A stretch of 64,000 bases of DNA from Tepidiforma bonchosmolovskayae (GTDB lineage: Bacteria > Chloroflexota > Dehalococcoidia > Tepidiformales > Tepidiformaceae): contig NZ_CP042829.1 in assembly GCF_008838325.1 (NCBI RefSeq), positions 2,682,949 through 2,746,948 on the forward strand. Reading direction: 5' to 3'. The notes below the pieces were generated by a model. That model saw nothing but the letters and a program-made list of their open reading frames with translations, made no database searches and had not been told where the DNA came from. Numbering within the stretch: position 1 is the first letter of the stretch; each line of letters starts with the position of its first letter. The translations under genes were made by a program, and so were the position numbers. This document shows, one piece after another, positions 18,271-26,599 of this stretch.

Positions 18271-18582
18271 ATGGCTGTCAAGGTCGTCATCGAACGGCGG
18301 GTCCTCCCCGGACACGAACGGAATGTGCTGGAGCTGCTTCGGCAGCTGCGCATCCGCTGCCTCGACGAGCCCGGCTACATCTCGGGTGAGACGCTCCGCG
18401 ACAGCGAGGACCCGCACAACCTCGTCGTCATCAGCACCTGGTTCGGCCTCGGCGACTGGAAGCGCTGGTCCCAGTCGCCGGACCGGCGGGAATTTGAATC
18501 CCGCATCCGCCAGCACCTGGCTGCGCCGGAGCGCGTCAGGGTTTTGCTCGAGGGGCTCTCGGAACAGCTGTCCGGTGCGTGA
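18271..18582 (+). CDS. antibiotic biosynthesis monooxygenase (ABM) domain protein
   Basis: A 103-residue dimeric ferredoxin-like ABM protein: VVIERRVLPGHERNVLELLRQLR at the start, GYISGETLRDSEDPHNLVVISTW in the middle. Such proteins act as small cofactor-free oxygenases, heme-degrading enzymes or simple stress proteins. It follows the flavin reductase by 4 nt, so they share a message. Function beyond the fold is not clear. Confidence 0.82.
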   Translation: MAVKVVIERRVLPGHERNVLELLRQLRIRCLDEPGYISGETLRDSEDPHNLVVISTWFGLGDWKRWSQSPDRREFESRIRQHLAAPERVRVLLEGLSEQLSGA

Positions 18583-18607
18583 TCTGCTCACCCGGTCAGC
18601 CGAAACT

Positions 18608-18637
18608 TTGCGCAATTCTGCACAAGCGGGGTAGTAT
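18608..18637 (+). promoter_or_regulatory. promoter of the Rieske protein gene
   Basis: TTGCGC at 18608-18613, 18-nt spacer, TAGTAT at 18632-18637. GGAGG follows at 18644-18648, so this message has a leader and a ribosome site. Confidence 0.6.
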
Positions 18638-18655
18638 CCCGTCGGAGGTTTGGCT

Positions 18656-19384
18656 GTGTCACCTGCGCTGGCTTTCCTTGGCGTTTCGATCCTCGGCACG
18701 TGGGGCATCGCAAGCATCGGCCTCATCGCCGGCGGCATCATCCTGCTCTTCTTCCCGGGCGATCCCGTCACCGCGTCGGACAACACGCTCGGGGGCATCG
18801 TGCTCCTGGTTGCCGGCCTCGTTTCCGGTGGGCTGATGCAGGTTGTCGTTTCGCCCCTCCTCGGGCTCGATGCGCCGGTGCCCATCCGGGCGAAGGAGAT
18901 CAAGCCGCACGCCGCAATGACCCGCTGGGCAAAGGTCGGCCTCCTGCGCGACTTCCCCGACGGCCTCCCGAAGGAGGTCCGCGCCCGGGCCCAGCGCGTC
19001 GTGATCATCCGCACCGGCGATAAGGTCCACGCGCTGAGTGCCCTCTGCTCACACGCGCGGTTGCCGCTCGCCGGGTTCCCGGGGTCGCCGATCCGGCCCG
19101 AGCCGATCAAAGACAACTGCGTCATGTGCCCCTTCCACGGGGCCCGGTTCGACATCGAAACCGGGAAAGTTGTCCGCCAGCCGTTCTCGAGCCAGTTCAA
19201 CGCTGAGCACCCCTTCCTGGGCGGCATTCAATCGAAGCTCTTCAAGCTCCTCCGCTTCATCCCGATGCCGTACCAGGCCTTCCCGGTCCCGAAGTTCGCC
19301 CGCCCGACCCTCACCGCCGAGGACATGCAGACCTACCCGGTGAAAGTCGAAAACGGCGAGGTGTACGTCGCCCTCCCCCGGTAG
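18656..19384 (+). CDS. membrane-anchored Rieske [2Fe-2S] protein
   Basis: A 242-residue protein with two N-terminal membrane helices (about residues 4-28 and 40-62) and a C-terminal Rieske domain. Cluster ligands are visible as CSH (ALCSHARLPLAG, near 129) and CPFH (NCVMCPFHGARFD, near 157), each giving one Cys and one His. GTG 18656 is used because GGAGG is 7 nt upstream; TTG at 18650 would be too close to it. It likely acts in electron transfer at the membrane. No cytochrome b gene is adjacent, so bc1 complex membership is not shown. Confidence 0.85.
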   Translation: MSPALAFLGVSILGTWGIASIGLIAGGIILLFFPGDPVTASDNTLGGIVLLVAGLVSGGLMQVVVSPLLGLDAPVPIRAKEIKPHAAMTRWAKVGLLRDFPDGLPKEVRARAQRVVIIRTGDKVHALSALCSHARLPLAGFPGSPIRPEPIKDNCVMCPFHGARFDIETGKVVRQPFSSQFNAEHPFLGGIQSKLFKLLRFIPMPYQAFPVPKFARPTLTAEDMQTYPVKVENGEVYVALPR

Positions 19385-19408
19385 AAGCACCTTCCGCGCA
19401 GCGCACTC

Positions 19409-19436
19409 ATCGGGCATGCTCCATGGCATGCCCGAT
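19409..19436 (+). other. perfect hairpin covering the aminotransferase start codon
   Basis: ATCGGGCATGC at 19409-19419 pairs with GCATGCCCGAT at 19426-19436, with loop TCCATG. The likely start codon ATG 19428 and an in-frame alternative ATG 19416 both lie in the stem. It could be a terminator of the Rieske gene, a translation block, or a protein-binding palindrome. Confidence 0.6.
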
Positions 19437-20582
19437 TTGCTTTCCTGGCGTTCACGCTTCCCCATCCTCGCCCGCAAGACCTACCTCATCAACAACTCAT
19501 TAGGCGCGATGCCCGATTCGGTGCCCGGAGCGTTCGCCGAATACACCCGCCTGTGGGCAGAGGAAGGCGTTATCGCCTGGGATACCTGGCTGCCGCAGGT
19601 CGCCGCCGTAGCCTCCATTCTTGAGGACATCATCCGGGCCCCGCGGGGCTCGATGACCATGTGCCAGAACGTCACCAACGCGCTCGCGGAGATTCTCTCG
19701 TGCCTGGAGTACGAACCGCCGCGCAACCGTCTCATCGCCTGCGCCGGCGAATTCCCCACCGTCGAATACCTGCTCGATGGGCAGCGCTCCTGCGGTGCTG
19801 AAGTTGTTCGGATCGGCAGCGACCCGCTTACCTTCCCGGCAGAGCAGCTCATCGAGGCGATTGACCACCGCACACTCCTCGTCGTCGTCTCGCATGTGCT
19901 CTTCCGGACCGCCGAGCTGGTCGACGTACGCCCAATCGTGGAGCGCGCCCACGAGTACGGCGCGATGGTCGTCCTCGATGCCTACCAGTCGATGGGCTCG
20001 GTGCCGTTCGATGTCGTCGAGCTGGGTGTCGACTTCCTTGTCGGCGGCTCAGTCAAGTGGCTGTGCGGCGGACCCGGCGCCGGGTACCTGTACGTCCGTC
20101 CCGACCTGGTGGATAGGCTCGAACCGCGCATGGCCGGCTGGTTCTCGCACGCCCGCCCGTTCGGGTTCGAACCGCCGCCGATCGTCTACGCGCCGGGCAT
20201 TGGGCGGTTTACGGGCGGGACACCGAACATGCCGGCCTATTACCAGGCGCGCGAGGGTTACCGGATTATCCGTGAGGTCGGGGTCGAAGCGATCCGCGAG
20301 AAGGCCCGCCACCAGACGTCGCTGCTCATCGAAGGTGCGCTCGCCCGGGGGTTCATCGTCCGCACGCCGCTGGAGTTCGAGCGGCGCGGCAACCACGTAA
20401 CGGTCGACCTCCCCCGCGCCGAGCAGGTGAAGGACGAACTGGTCCGCCGCGGGTTCGTCGTGGATTACCGGCCCGGGGCCGGCATCCGCATCGCGCCGCA
20501 CTTCTACAACACGGACGACGAGTGCCGCGCCATCATCGAGGAAACGGCGGCGATTTGCTCAGAGCTCGGGACTCAGGTGTAG
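19428..20582 (+). CDS. aminotransferase class V (kynureninase/cysteine-desulfurase fold)
   Basis: A 384-residue PLP enzyme of fold type I. It has the N-terminal YLINNSLGAMPDSVP, the QNVTNALAEIL phosphate-contact helix, VLDAYQSMGSVPFDV with the PLP-pairing Asp, and GGSVKWLCGGPG with the Schiff-base lysine near residue 210. The layout is closest to kynureninase-like members; a desulfurase active-site Cys loop is not evident. The start is ATG 19428 or 19416, both within a hairpin. The 3' end overlaps the convergent dehydrogenase by 10 bp. Substrate unknown. Confidence 0.85.
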   Translation: MPDLLSWRSRFPILARKTYLINNSLGAMPDSVPGAFAEYTRLWAEEGVIAWDTWLPQVAAVASILEDIIRAPRGSMTMCQNVTNALAEILSCLEYEPPRNRLIACAGEFPTVEYLLDGQRSCGAEVVRIGSDPLTFPAEQLIEAIDHRTLLVVVSHVLFRTAELVDVRPIVERAHEYGAMVVLDAYQSMGSVPFDVVELGVDFLVGGSVKWLCGGPGAGYLYVRPDLVDRLEPRMAGWFSHARPFGFEPPPIVYAPGIGRFTGGTPNMPAYYQAREGYRIIREVGVEAIREKARHQTSLLIEGALARGFIVRTPLEFERRGNHVTVDLPRAEQVKDELVRRGFVVDYRPGAGIRIAPHFYNTDDECRAIIEETAAICSELGTQV

Positions 20583-21433
20583 CGGAAGAACCCGCGCCCG
20601 GTTTTTCTGCCAAGGTAACCGAGGCTCACCAGGCGGCGGAGCAGCGTTGGCGCTTTGAACCGCGGCTCGCCGTACTCCTCGAACATGCTCTCCGCTATCG
20701 CTTTCAGGGTATCGAGCCCGATCAGGTCGGCGGTGGCCAGCGGCCCCATGGCATGGTTTAGCCCGACCCGGCAGGCGAGGTCGATATCCTCCGCCGACGC
20801 CACGCCGGTCTGAAGCAATTCGATCGCATCGAAGATGAAGGGGACGAGCAGCCGGTTCGCGATAAAGCCAGGCGTGTCCTTGACCTGCACGGTCACACGG
20901 TCGAGCTGCTGGCACAGCTGGAGCGCGTCCTGCAGGGTCTCCTCCGTGGTCGAGGCCGTCGAAACGATTTCGACCAGCTTGAGCGCCCATGGCGGATTGA
21001 AGAAGTGGAGTCCGATGACCCGCTCGGGCCGTCCGGAGGCTGCTGCGAGGTCGCTCAGGGGCAGCGAGCTGGTATTGCTGGCGAGGAGGGCGTCCGGCCG
21101 GCACACCCTGCCGAGCTGGCGGAAGATGCGGGTCTTAACCTCAAGGTCCTCGACCACCGCTTCGATGACAGCCTCGGCGCGGGCGACCGACGTCAGCTCG
21201 TCGATATCCGCCGACCCGCGGAGGCGATGCGCAGCGGCCTCGGCCGCCTCAGCGCTGATGCGGCCCCGCTCCGCCTCGCGCTGCAGCCTGCCCTTAATCG
21301 CCTCAATCGCCCGGTCGACGCGCGCCTGGTTGACGTCAACGAGCGTGACGTCAAGGCCATGGTACGCCGCGACCTGTGCGATCCCGCTCCCCATCAGCCC
21401 TCCCCCAATCACGCCGATCTTCTCGACCCGCAT
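20573..21433 (-). CDS. 3-hydroxyacyl-CoA (3-hydroxybutyryl-CoA) dehydrogenase
   Basis: A 286-residue NAD(P)-dependent enzyme that interconverts 3-hydroxyacyl-CoA and 3-ketoacyl-CoA. The Rossmann motif GVIGGGLMGSGIAQ (7-20), SNTSSLPLSDL (about 115), HFFNPP with the catalytic His (about 139) and KDTPGFIANRLLVPF (about 183) are all present. Length is that of the single-function PaaH/Hbd type. ATG 21433 directly precedes the motif; AAGGGGG upstream is a moderate ribosome site. It fits the many CoA-thioester genes around it. Confidence 0.94.
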   Translation of the reverse strand: MRVEKIGVIGGGLMGSGIAQVAAYHGLDVTLVDVNQARVDRAIEAIKGRLQREAERGRISAEAAEAAAHRLRGSADIDELTSVARAEAVIEAVVEDLEVKTRIFRQLGRVCRPDALLASNTSSLPLSDLAAASGRPERVIGLHFFNPPWALKLVEIVSTASTTEETLQDALQLCQQLDRVTVQVKDTPGFIANRLLVPFIFDAIELLQTGVASAEDIDLACRVGLNHAMGPLATADLIGLDTLKAIAESMFEEYGEPRFKAPTLLRRLVSLGYLGRKTGRGFFRYT

Positions 21434-21585
21434 CGCAGCCCCCTTCGAACTATGGATGAATACGCTCGATCTATCGCAGGGCGTCGCGCTCCGGTCAAAC
21501 TGGCCGGCCGGCCAGCCAACCCCTTCGCAAGCGGCGAACAACCCGCTACCATCCGGCCGCACCAACGCCACACAGGGGCAGGGAG

Positions 21586-23337
21586 ATGGAGCAGATTCGC
21601 TGGATCGAAGACCCGCCGTACAACCCGAAAGCGTCGTTTTGGACCCGGGCCAATGTCGGTGAAGTGCTGCCCGAACCGCCGAGCCCGGCCGGCTGGGAAC
21701 TCGTCTTCAGCAATGGCGGCACCGTCCGCGGCTGGCGCGACTGCGCCGTGAACCGCCTCGGCATCGATGAAGAAGAGCTGGACCCGGACCCGAACCGGTG
21801 CGACTTCATCGGGCTCATCGGCGGCTACGGCTACCTGAACGCGACCTGGATCCGGGTCTGGGGCGAGCGGACGCCGGGGATGTCGGCCGCCGCCATCGAT
21901 GCCGCGTACTTCGGCGACCACCCCGACGTGCCGCCCTACGTGAAAGAGCCCTGGCACGAGAACCCACGCACCACGGCCGTGATGGAGAAGTGGCTCGGCT
22001 GGGTGCTCGGCGACATGGACCAGTCGGAACTTGAGGCTGACCGGCAGCTCGCCCGGCAGATTCGCGCCGAGCGGCCCGACCTGACAAAGCTCACCGATGT
22101 GGAGCTCATCGAGCGGGCCATCTCCATGCGCCCATACTGCCGACGGATGTTCGACCAGCACATCAACCAGAGCGGCGCTTCGGCGATTGGTCCCGGCGCC
22201 ATCGCCGCGATCTGTGCCGCCATCGGCAGGCCGGCGGACGCCATGAAGTTGATCGCCGGGCTCGGCGGGGTCGACTCAGCGGCGCCTTCCTACGCCATGT
22301 GGGAGCTGAGCCGCATGGTCAGGGCTTCCGAAGAGCTGACCCGGCTGTTTGACCAGGGGCCATCCGGACTGTACGAGCGGCTCCGAACGTCCGGCCGTCC
22401 CGATGCCGAGAAGTTCCTCGCAGCCTTCGCCGACTTCCTCGCCGAATACGGCTCCCGCGGTCCGAACGAGTGGGACGTGATGGCGGACACGTGGGAGACC
22501 AACCCCGACATCGCGCTTGCAGCCATCGACCGGATGCGGCTGAGCGGCGATGAGGGTTCGCCGGCGCGCAAGAATGCCGAGCGGGTCGCGGAGCGTGAGC
22601 GGATTCGAAATGAGATCCGCGAGGCCCTCGCCGGCGACCCCGACACGCTCGCCCAGTTCGACGCAGCGATGAAAAGCGCGCTCACCTTCGTGCCCGGCCG
22701 CGAGCGCTCGAAGACCAACATCGTCCGCGTCATCGAAGAGACGCGCATGGCACTGCGCGAACTCGGACGGCGGGCCGTCGAACGCGGCCACCTCGACCGG
22801 CCGCAGGACCTCTGCCTGCTCTTCGAGGATGAGCTGCGGGCCTACGCTGAGGGCCGGCTCGGCGACCTGCACGAACTCGTCGAGCCGCGCCGGCGCTACT
22901 ACGAGTGGCTGCTCTCGCTCGAGCCGCCGTTCATCATCAACGGTCCGCCGCCGCCGAACACCACCTGGCGGCGCAGGACGGAGCACGAGGCCAAGGCCGC
23001 GCGGCCGGGCGATGTCATCCAGGGTCTGCCGGGCTGCCCCGGTAAGGCGCGGGGAACCGCCCGCGTCGTCCTCGACCCGCTCGACCCCACTGTCCTGGAG
23101 CCCGGAGACATCCTCGTCGCGCCGATGACCGACCCGGCCTGGACTCCGCTCTTCGTGCCTGCGGCCGGTGTCGTCGTCGATGTCGGCGCGACGCTCAGCC
23201 ACGCGATCATCGTCAGCCGGGAGCTGGGCATCCCCTGCGTCGTCTCGGCCACGGACGCGACCAAGCGTATCCCGGACGGCGCCACCATCGAGGTCGACGG
23301 CGATACCGGCGCGGTGACCGTGATCAGCGTCCCCTGA
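21586..23337 (+). CDS. PEP-utilising swivel-domain protein without ATP-grasp domain
   Basis: A 583-residue protein whose C-terminal ~100 residues are a PEP-utilising enzyme mobile domain: GLPGCPGKARGTARVV, LEPGDILVAPMTDPAWTPLF, and GATLSHAIIVSRELGIPCVV, with the phospho-accepting histidine near residue 539. The N-terminal 450 residues are helical and resemble the central region of rifampin phosphotransferase/PEP-synthase-like proteins, but I see no ATP-grasp nucleotide-binding domain. TACCAT (21547-21552) and AGGGG (21574-21578) precede ATG 21586. It may be half of a split phosphotransferase or a non-catalytic relative. Confidence 0.8.
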   Translation: MEQIRWIEDPPYNPKASFWTRANVGEVLPEPPSPAGWELVFSNGGTVRGWRDCAVNRLGIDEEELDPDPNRCDFIGLIGGYGYLNATWIRVWGERTPGMSAAAIDAAYFGDHPDVPPYVKEPWHENPRTTAVMEKWLGWVLGDMDQSELEADRQLARQIRAERPDLTKLTDVELIERAISMRPYCRRMFDQHINQSGASAIGPGAIAAICAAIGRPADAMKLIAGLGGVDSAAPSYAMWELSRMVRASEELTRLFDQGPSGLYERLRTSGRPDAEKFLAAFADFLAEYGSRGPNEWDVMADTWETNPDIALAAIDRMRLSGDEGSPARKNAERVAERERIRNEIREALAGDPDTLAQFDAAMKSALTFVPGRERSKTNIVRVIEETRMALRELGRRAVERGHLDRPQDLCLLFEDELRAYAEGRLGDLHELVEPRRRYYEWLLSLEPPFIINGPPPPNTTWRRRTEHEAKAARPGDVIQGLPGCPGKARGTARVVLDPLDPTVLEPGDILVAPMTDPAWTPLFVPAAGVVVDVGATLSHAIIVSRELGIPCVVSATDATKRIPDGATIEVDGDTGAVTVISVP

Positions 23338-23447
23338 GCGCCCTGCCACTCCCGGAATGCTGGAAAAGCTGGCAGACTACGGGCACCCCGATTCCCCCGC
23401 CGGCGGTGCCCCTGCCTGCCGGGCTGCCGGCGACCAGTGGAGGATGC

Positions 23448-23912
23448 ATGGCAATCCCTGAACAGAGCCTGATCACCGACGAGCATCGAGCCGTCATCGG
23501 ACGGAAGAGCGAGCCGGTCACGGTCACGATCCGCGAGGAGGACGCCCGCCGCATGCGCGACGTCCTCGGCGACCGTGACCCCCGCTATGCCGACGGGACT
23601 GGCATCGCCCCGCCCTACGTCATCGCGATGCTGGCCGGCGGCCCCCGCCGCGGCATGCCGCAGATTCTCCCGAGCGGCCTGCTCACGCAGCAGGAGTGGC
23701 GCTTCACCCGTCCCTTCCGTATCGGCGAACAGCTGCAGGCCGTTTCCCAGGTCTACGACATCCGCGACCGGCTCGGCGGCCGCTATGGCTACAGCGTGCT
23801 CGTCACCCAGGGCACCGACTTCTACGACGCCGACGGCAACCACGTGGCCGCGGCCATGATCACCATCACGCAGTTTGACCCGAAGATGGCAGCGGGCGGG
23901 AGCGACGAATGA
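23448..23912 (+). CDS. MaoC-like hydratase, N-terminal-type hot-dog domain
   Basis: A 154-residue hot-dog-fold protein resembling the N-terminal FAS1-like dehydratase (DUF4442/MaoC-N) subunit: GRKSEPVTVTIREEDARRMRDVLGD, then APPYVIAMLAGGPRRG and TQQEWRFTRPFRIGEQL. It probably pairs with the next protein to make one heteromeric enoyl-CoA hydratase. ATG 23448 has GGAGGA just upstream. The stop overlaps the next ATG (ATGA). Confidence 0.82.
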   Translation: MAIPEQSLITDEHRAVIGRKSEPVTVTIREEDARRMRDVLGDRDPRYADGTGIAPPYVIAMLAGGPRRGMPQILPSGLLTQQEWRFTRPFRIGEQLQAVSQVYDIRDRLGGRYGYSVLVTQGTDFYDADGNHVAAAMITITQFDPKMAAGGSDE

Positions 23913-24334
23913 GCCAGCGGTACTTCGAAGACGTGAACATCGACGATGAGCTCGAGCCGCTCGAGCGTGTCCCCACGACCGATATGGCCATCGACTTTTT
24001 CGGGCGCGACAACCCCACCAACCCCGCATTTGCCGATGCCGAAGCCGGGAAACGGCTCGGCGTCGGCGGCGCCCTCGTCCCCGGCCTGCTGAAACTCGCC
24101 TGGATCACCCAGTACGTGTCCGACTGGGCCGGAACCGAAAGCATGGTCCGCAGCGTGCGCGCGGCCTACCGGCGCCCTGACGTTGCCGACCGGCCGCTGG
24201 TGCTGGCCGGCAGGGTCGTCGAGAAGCGCGTGGAGGATGGGGCGCACCTTGTGGAGCTGGAAGTCGTCACACTCGCCGAGGGCCAGCCGAGCACCCGGGC
24301 GAACGTGCAGATCCAGCTCCCTTCCAGGTCCTGA
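23909..24334 (+). CDS. MaoC-like hydratase, C-terminal-type hot-dog domain
   Basis: A 141-residue MaoC-type hot-dog protein. The conserved region spans DMAIDFFGRDNPTNPAFAD (about 25-43) and GVGGALVPGLLKLAWITQYV; the canonical D-x(4)-H hydratase dyad reads with Asp34 and N-P rather than a clear His, so catalysis may be partly supplied by the partner or be altered. It overlaps the preceding gene by ATGA, a strong hint of a 1:1 complex. Substrate not determinable. Confidence 0.8.
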   Translation: MSQRYFEDVNIDDELEPLERVPTTDMAIDFFGRDNPTNPAFADAEAGKRLGVGGALVPGLLKLAWITQYVSDWAGTESMVRSVRAAYRRPDVADRPLVLAGRVVEKRVEDGAHLVELEVVTLAEGQPSTRANVQIQLPSRS

Positions 24335-24366
24335 ACCCGGGGCGGACGGCGGCCTCCGCAACCTGC

Positions 24367-24390
24367 TAGGCTGGTAGTTGCAATCGCAAC
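24367..24390 (+). promoter_or_regulatory. -10 and palindromic operator candidate before the pirin gene
   Basis: TAGGCT (24367-24372) is followed by the inverted repeat GTTGC-AATC-GCAAC (24377-24390), placed at the expected transcription start and just before the GGAGG ribosome site. It looks like a repressor site covering the start of transcription. Confidence 0.45.
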
Positions 24391-24403
24391 GAAGGAGGCC
24401 GCC

Positions 24404-25420
24404 GTGCCCGCCGTTTCCGTCGAGAATCTCCTCGCCCTCCCGCGGGTCGACCGGCTTGCGCCCGGCGCACGCCCGCGCCCCGTCTACCTTGTCGTCACGG
24501 CACCGACGTACCTCGAAGGCGAAGGCTTCCAGGTGCGGCGGCCGTTCCCCGGGCTCGACCTCGGCATCGCCGACCCCTTCCTCCTCCTCGACCACATCGG
24601 CGCCGTCGAGTACGCCCCGGGCGAGGCCAAAGGAGCGCCGTGGCACCCCCACCGCGGCTTTGAAACCGTGACCTACATGATCGACGGCGCCCTGGAACAC
24701 CACGATTCCACGGGCGGAGGCGGGTACATCACCGACGGCGCGACCCAGTGGATGACGGCCGGGGCGGGCATCCTTCACGACGAAGTGCCGCCCGCATGGC
24801 TCGTCCAGAAAGGTGGCCTGTTCCACGGCGTTCAGCTCTGGGTCAACCTCCCCGCGGCGATGAAGTGGACTCCGCCGCGCTACCAGGACATCGACGCCGG
24901 CAGGGTGACGCTCCTCGCCTCGTTCGATGGCGGCGCGCTCATCCGCCTCATCGCGGGGGAGCTGGGCGGGTATTCCGGACCGGGCGTAACGTTCACCCCC
25001 ATCACCTGTGCCCACGTCACCCTGTACCCCGGGTCGCGGCTCGAAGTGCCGTGGCGGCCGGACTTCAACGCGCTCGCGTACGCACTCAACGGGCGCGGCC
25101 GGGCCGGGACTGAGCGCCGGCCGTTCGGCGAGGGCCAGCTGGTGGTCTTCGGCAACGGCGACGGCATGGTCATCGAGGCGGACGACGTACAGGATTCGCG
25201 GGCGCCGCAGCTTGATGTCCTTATCCTCGGCGGGCGGCCGATTCGCGAGCCCATCGTCTTTCACGGCCCGTTTGTCATGAACTCGCGCGACGAAATCGTG
25301 CAGGCGATTCGTGATTTCCACGCCGGCCGCATGGGGCAGATTCCGCCGACGCGGATCGATTTTTCGAAACTGCACGGCGACGGCGGCCCGGCTGTCCGAG
25401 CACAGCACCCCGGGGGATGA
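24404..25420 (+). CDS. pirin family protein
   Basis: A 338-residue bicupin. The first cupin carries the metal/pirin signature HPHRGFETVTYMIDG (about residues 85-99) and the later HHDSTGGGG and GAGILHDE segments; the second half (ITCAHVTLYPGS onward) is the pirin C-terminal cupin. Prokaryotic pirins act as quercetinases, redox sensors or modulators of metabolic enzymes. GTG 24404 has GGAGG upstream. A palindrome sits between the -10 and the ribosome site. Confidence 0.9.
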   Translation: MPAVSVENLLALPRVDRLAPGARPRPVYLVVTAPTYLEGEGFQVRRPFPGLDLGIADPFLLLDHIGAVEYAPGEAKGAPWHPHRGFETVTYMIDGALEHHDSTGGGGYITDGATQWMTAGAGILHDEVPPAWLVQKGGLFHGVQLWVNLPAAMKWTPPRYQDIDAGRVTLLASFDGGALIRLIAGELGGYSGPGVTFTPITCAHVTLYPGSRLEVPWRPDFNALAYALNGRGRAGTERRPFGEGQLVVFGNGDGMVIEADDVQDSRAPQLDVLILGGRPIREPIVFHGPFVMNSRDEIVQAIRDFHAGRMGQIPPTRIDFSKLHGDGGPAVRAQHPGG

Positions 25421-25439
25421 GGTCAGCGGTGCGCCCGCG

Positions 25440-25445
25440 TAAGAT
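25440..25445 (+). promoter_or_regulatory. -10 element of the CaiB operon (leaderless)
   Basis: TAAGAT, 8 nt before GTG 25454. Confidence 0.5.
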
Positions 25446-25453
25446 GAGGCGCC

Positions 25454-26599
25454 GTGAGCCGCCCCCTCGAAGGCCTCCGTGTTGTTGAATTCGGCACCTT
25501 CGTCTCTGCTCCGTACTGCGGCAAGCTGTTCGCCGGCTACGGAGCCGAAGTGATCAAGGTCGAGCCGCCCGGCGGTGACATCGCCCGGGCCCACGGCCCC
25601 TTCCCGGGCGGCAAACCGAACCCCGAGGCGAGCGCCCTTTTTCTCTACCTCAACACCGGCAAGCAGTCGGTCGTTCTCGACCCGCGCGAGCCGGCTGACC
25701 GCGAACGCCTGCTCCGCCTCATCGCAACGGCCGACGTGCTCATCGAGAACTATCGGCCTGCCGACCTGCGCGCGCTCGGGCTCGACTTCGCCACGCTTGC
25801 GGAGCGCAACCCCCGGCTGGTGATGGTCTCCATCACGCCCTTCGGACAAAGCGGACCCTACGCCGACTACCGCGGCAACAACCTCATCGCCTTCGCCATG
25901 GGTGGTCAGATGTACATCACCGGAACACTCGAGGGAGGACCGCTAAAGAACGGCGGCTACCAGGCCGACTACCAGGGCGGGCTCAACGCCTTTTCGGCGG
26001 CGATGCTCGCCGTCCTCGCGGCCGAGCGGGACGGCGTCGGCCAGCACGTCGATATCTCAATCCAGCGGTGCATGGCGCCGATCCTCGAAGCCTCGGTACC
26101 GTACTTCTGCTATCTCGGGCAGTGGAGCGGCATCCGGCGGGGCAATCACATGGCCAGCTTCATCGGCATCTACCCCTGTGCCGACGGGCATATCGGCATC
26201 CACCTGATGCCGCGCAACTGGAAGCCCTTCCTCGAGGTCATCGGCCGGCCCGACCTGGGGGAGGACCCGCGGTTCGCCACTCAGGCCGACCGCGTCCAGC
26301 ACAACGATGAGCTGATGGCCGAGCTGTACGCCTGGGCTGCAACCGAAACGAAGCACGACCTTTACCGCCGGGCCGGCGCGGGGCGCGCGCCGATCGCCTT
26401 CGTGCACACGATGCAGGACCTCATCGAGAGCCCGCAGCTCAACGCGAGGGGGTTCCTCCAGCGCATCGACCACCCGGTGGCGGGGGAGGCGGTCTACCCC
26501 GGGCCGCCGTGGTGGATGGGCCCCGGCGACTGGGACGCCGGGCGCGCCCCCTTGCTGGGCGAACACACGAACGTCGTCCTGGAGAGCATTGGAGCATGA
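25454..26599 (+). CDS. CaiB/BaiF (family III) CoA-transferase
   Basis: A 381-residue family III CoA-transferase. The N-terminal PLEGLRVVEFGTFVSAPYCGKLFAGYGAEVIKVEPP is diagnostic, as is VSITPFGQSGPYADYRGNNL. The catalytic Asp is probably the one in NGGYQADYQGG near residue 171. Such enzymes swap CoA between carboxylates, making substrates for acyl-CoA metabolism. The GTG start is 8 nt after a TAAGAT -10, with no ribosome site. The last four bases overlap the next gene (ATGA). Acceptor and donor are unknown. Confidence 0.92.
   Translation: MSRPLEGLRVVEFGTFVSAPYCGKLFAGYGAEVIKVEPPGGDIARAHGPFPGGKPNPEASALFLYLNTGKQSVVLDPREPADRERLLRLIATADVLIENYRPADLRALGLDFATLAERNPRLVMVSITPFGQSGPYADYRGNNLIAFAMGGQMYITGTLEGGPLKNGGYQADYQGGLNAFSAAMLAVLAAERDGVGQHVDISIQRCMAPILEASVPYFCYLGQWSGIRRGNHMASFIGIYPCADGHIGIHLMPRNWKPFLEVIGRPDLGEDPRFATQADRVQHNDELMAELYAWAATETKHDLYRRAGAGRAPIAFVHTMQDLIESPQLNARGFLQRIDHPVAGEAVYPGPPWWMGPGDWDAGRAPLLGEHTNVVLESIGA

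Noticed and set aside
23822..25849. A 675-codon minus-strand frame
   Set aside because: Antisense to the MaoC, pirin and CaiB genes; no domain recognisable.
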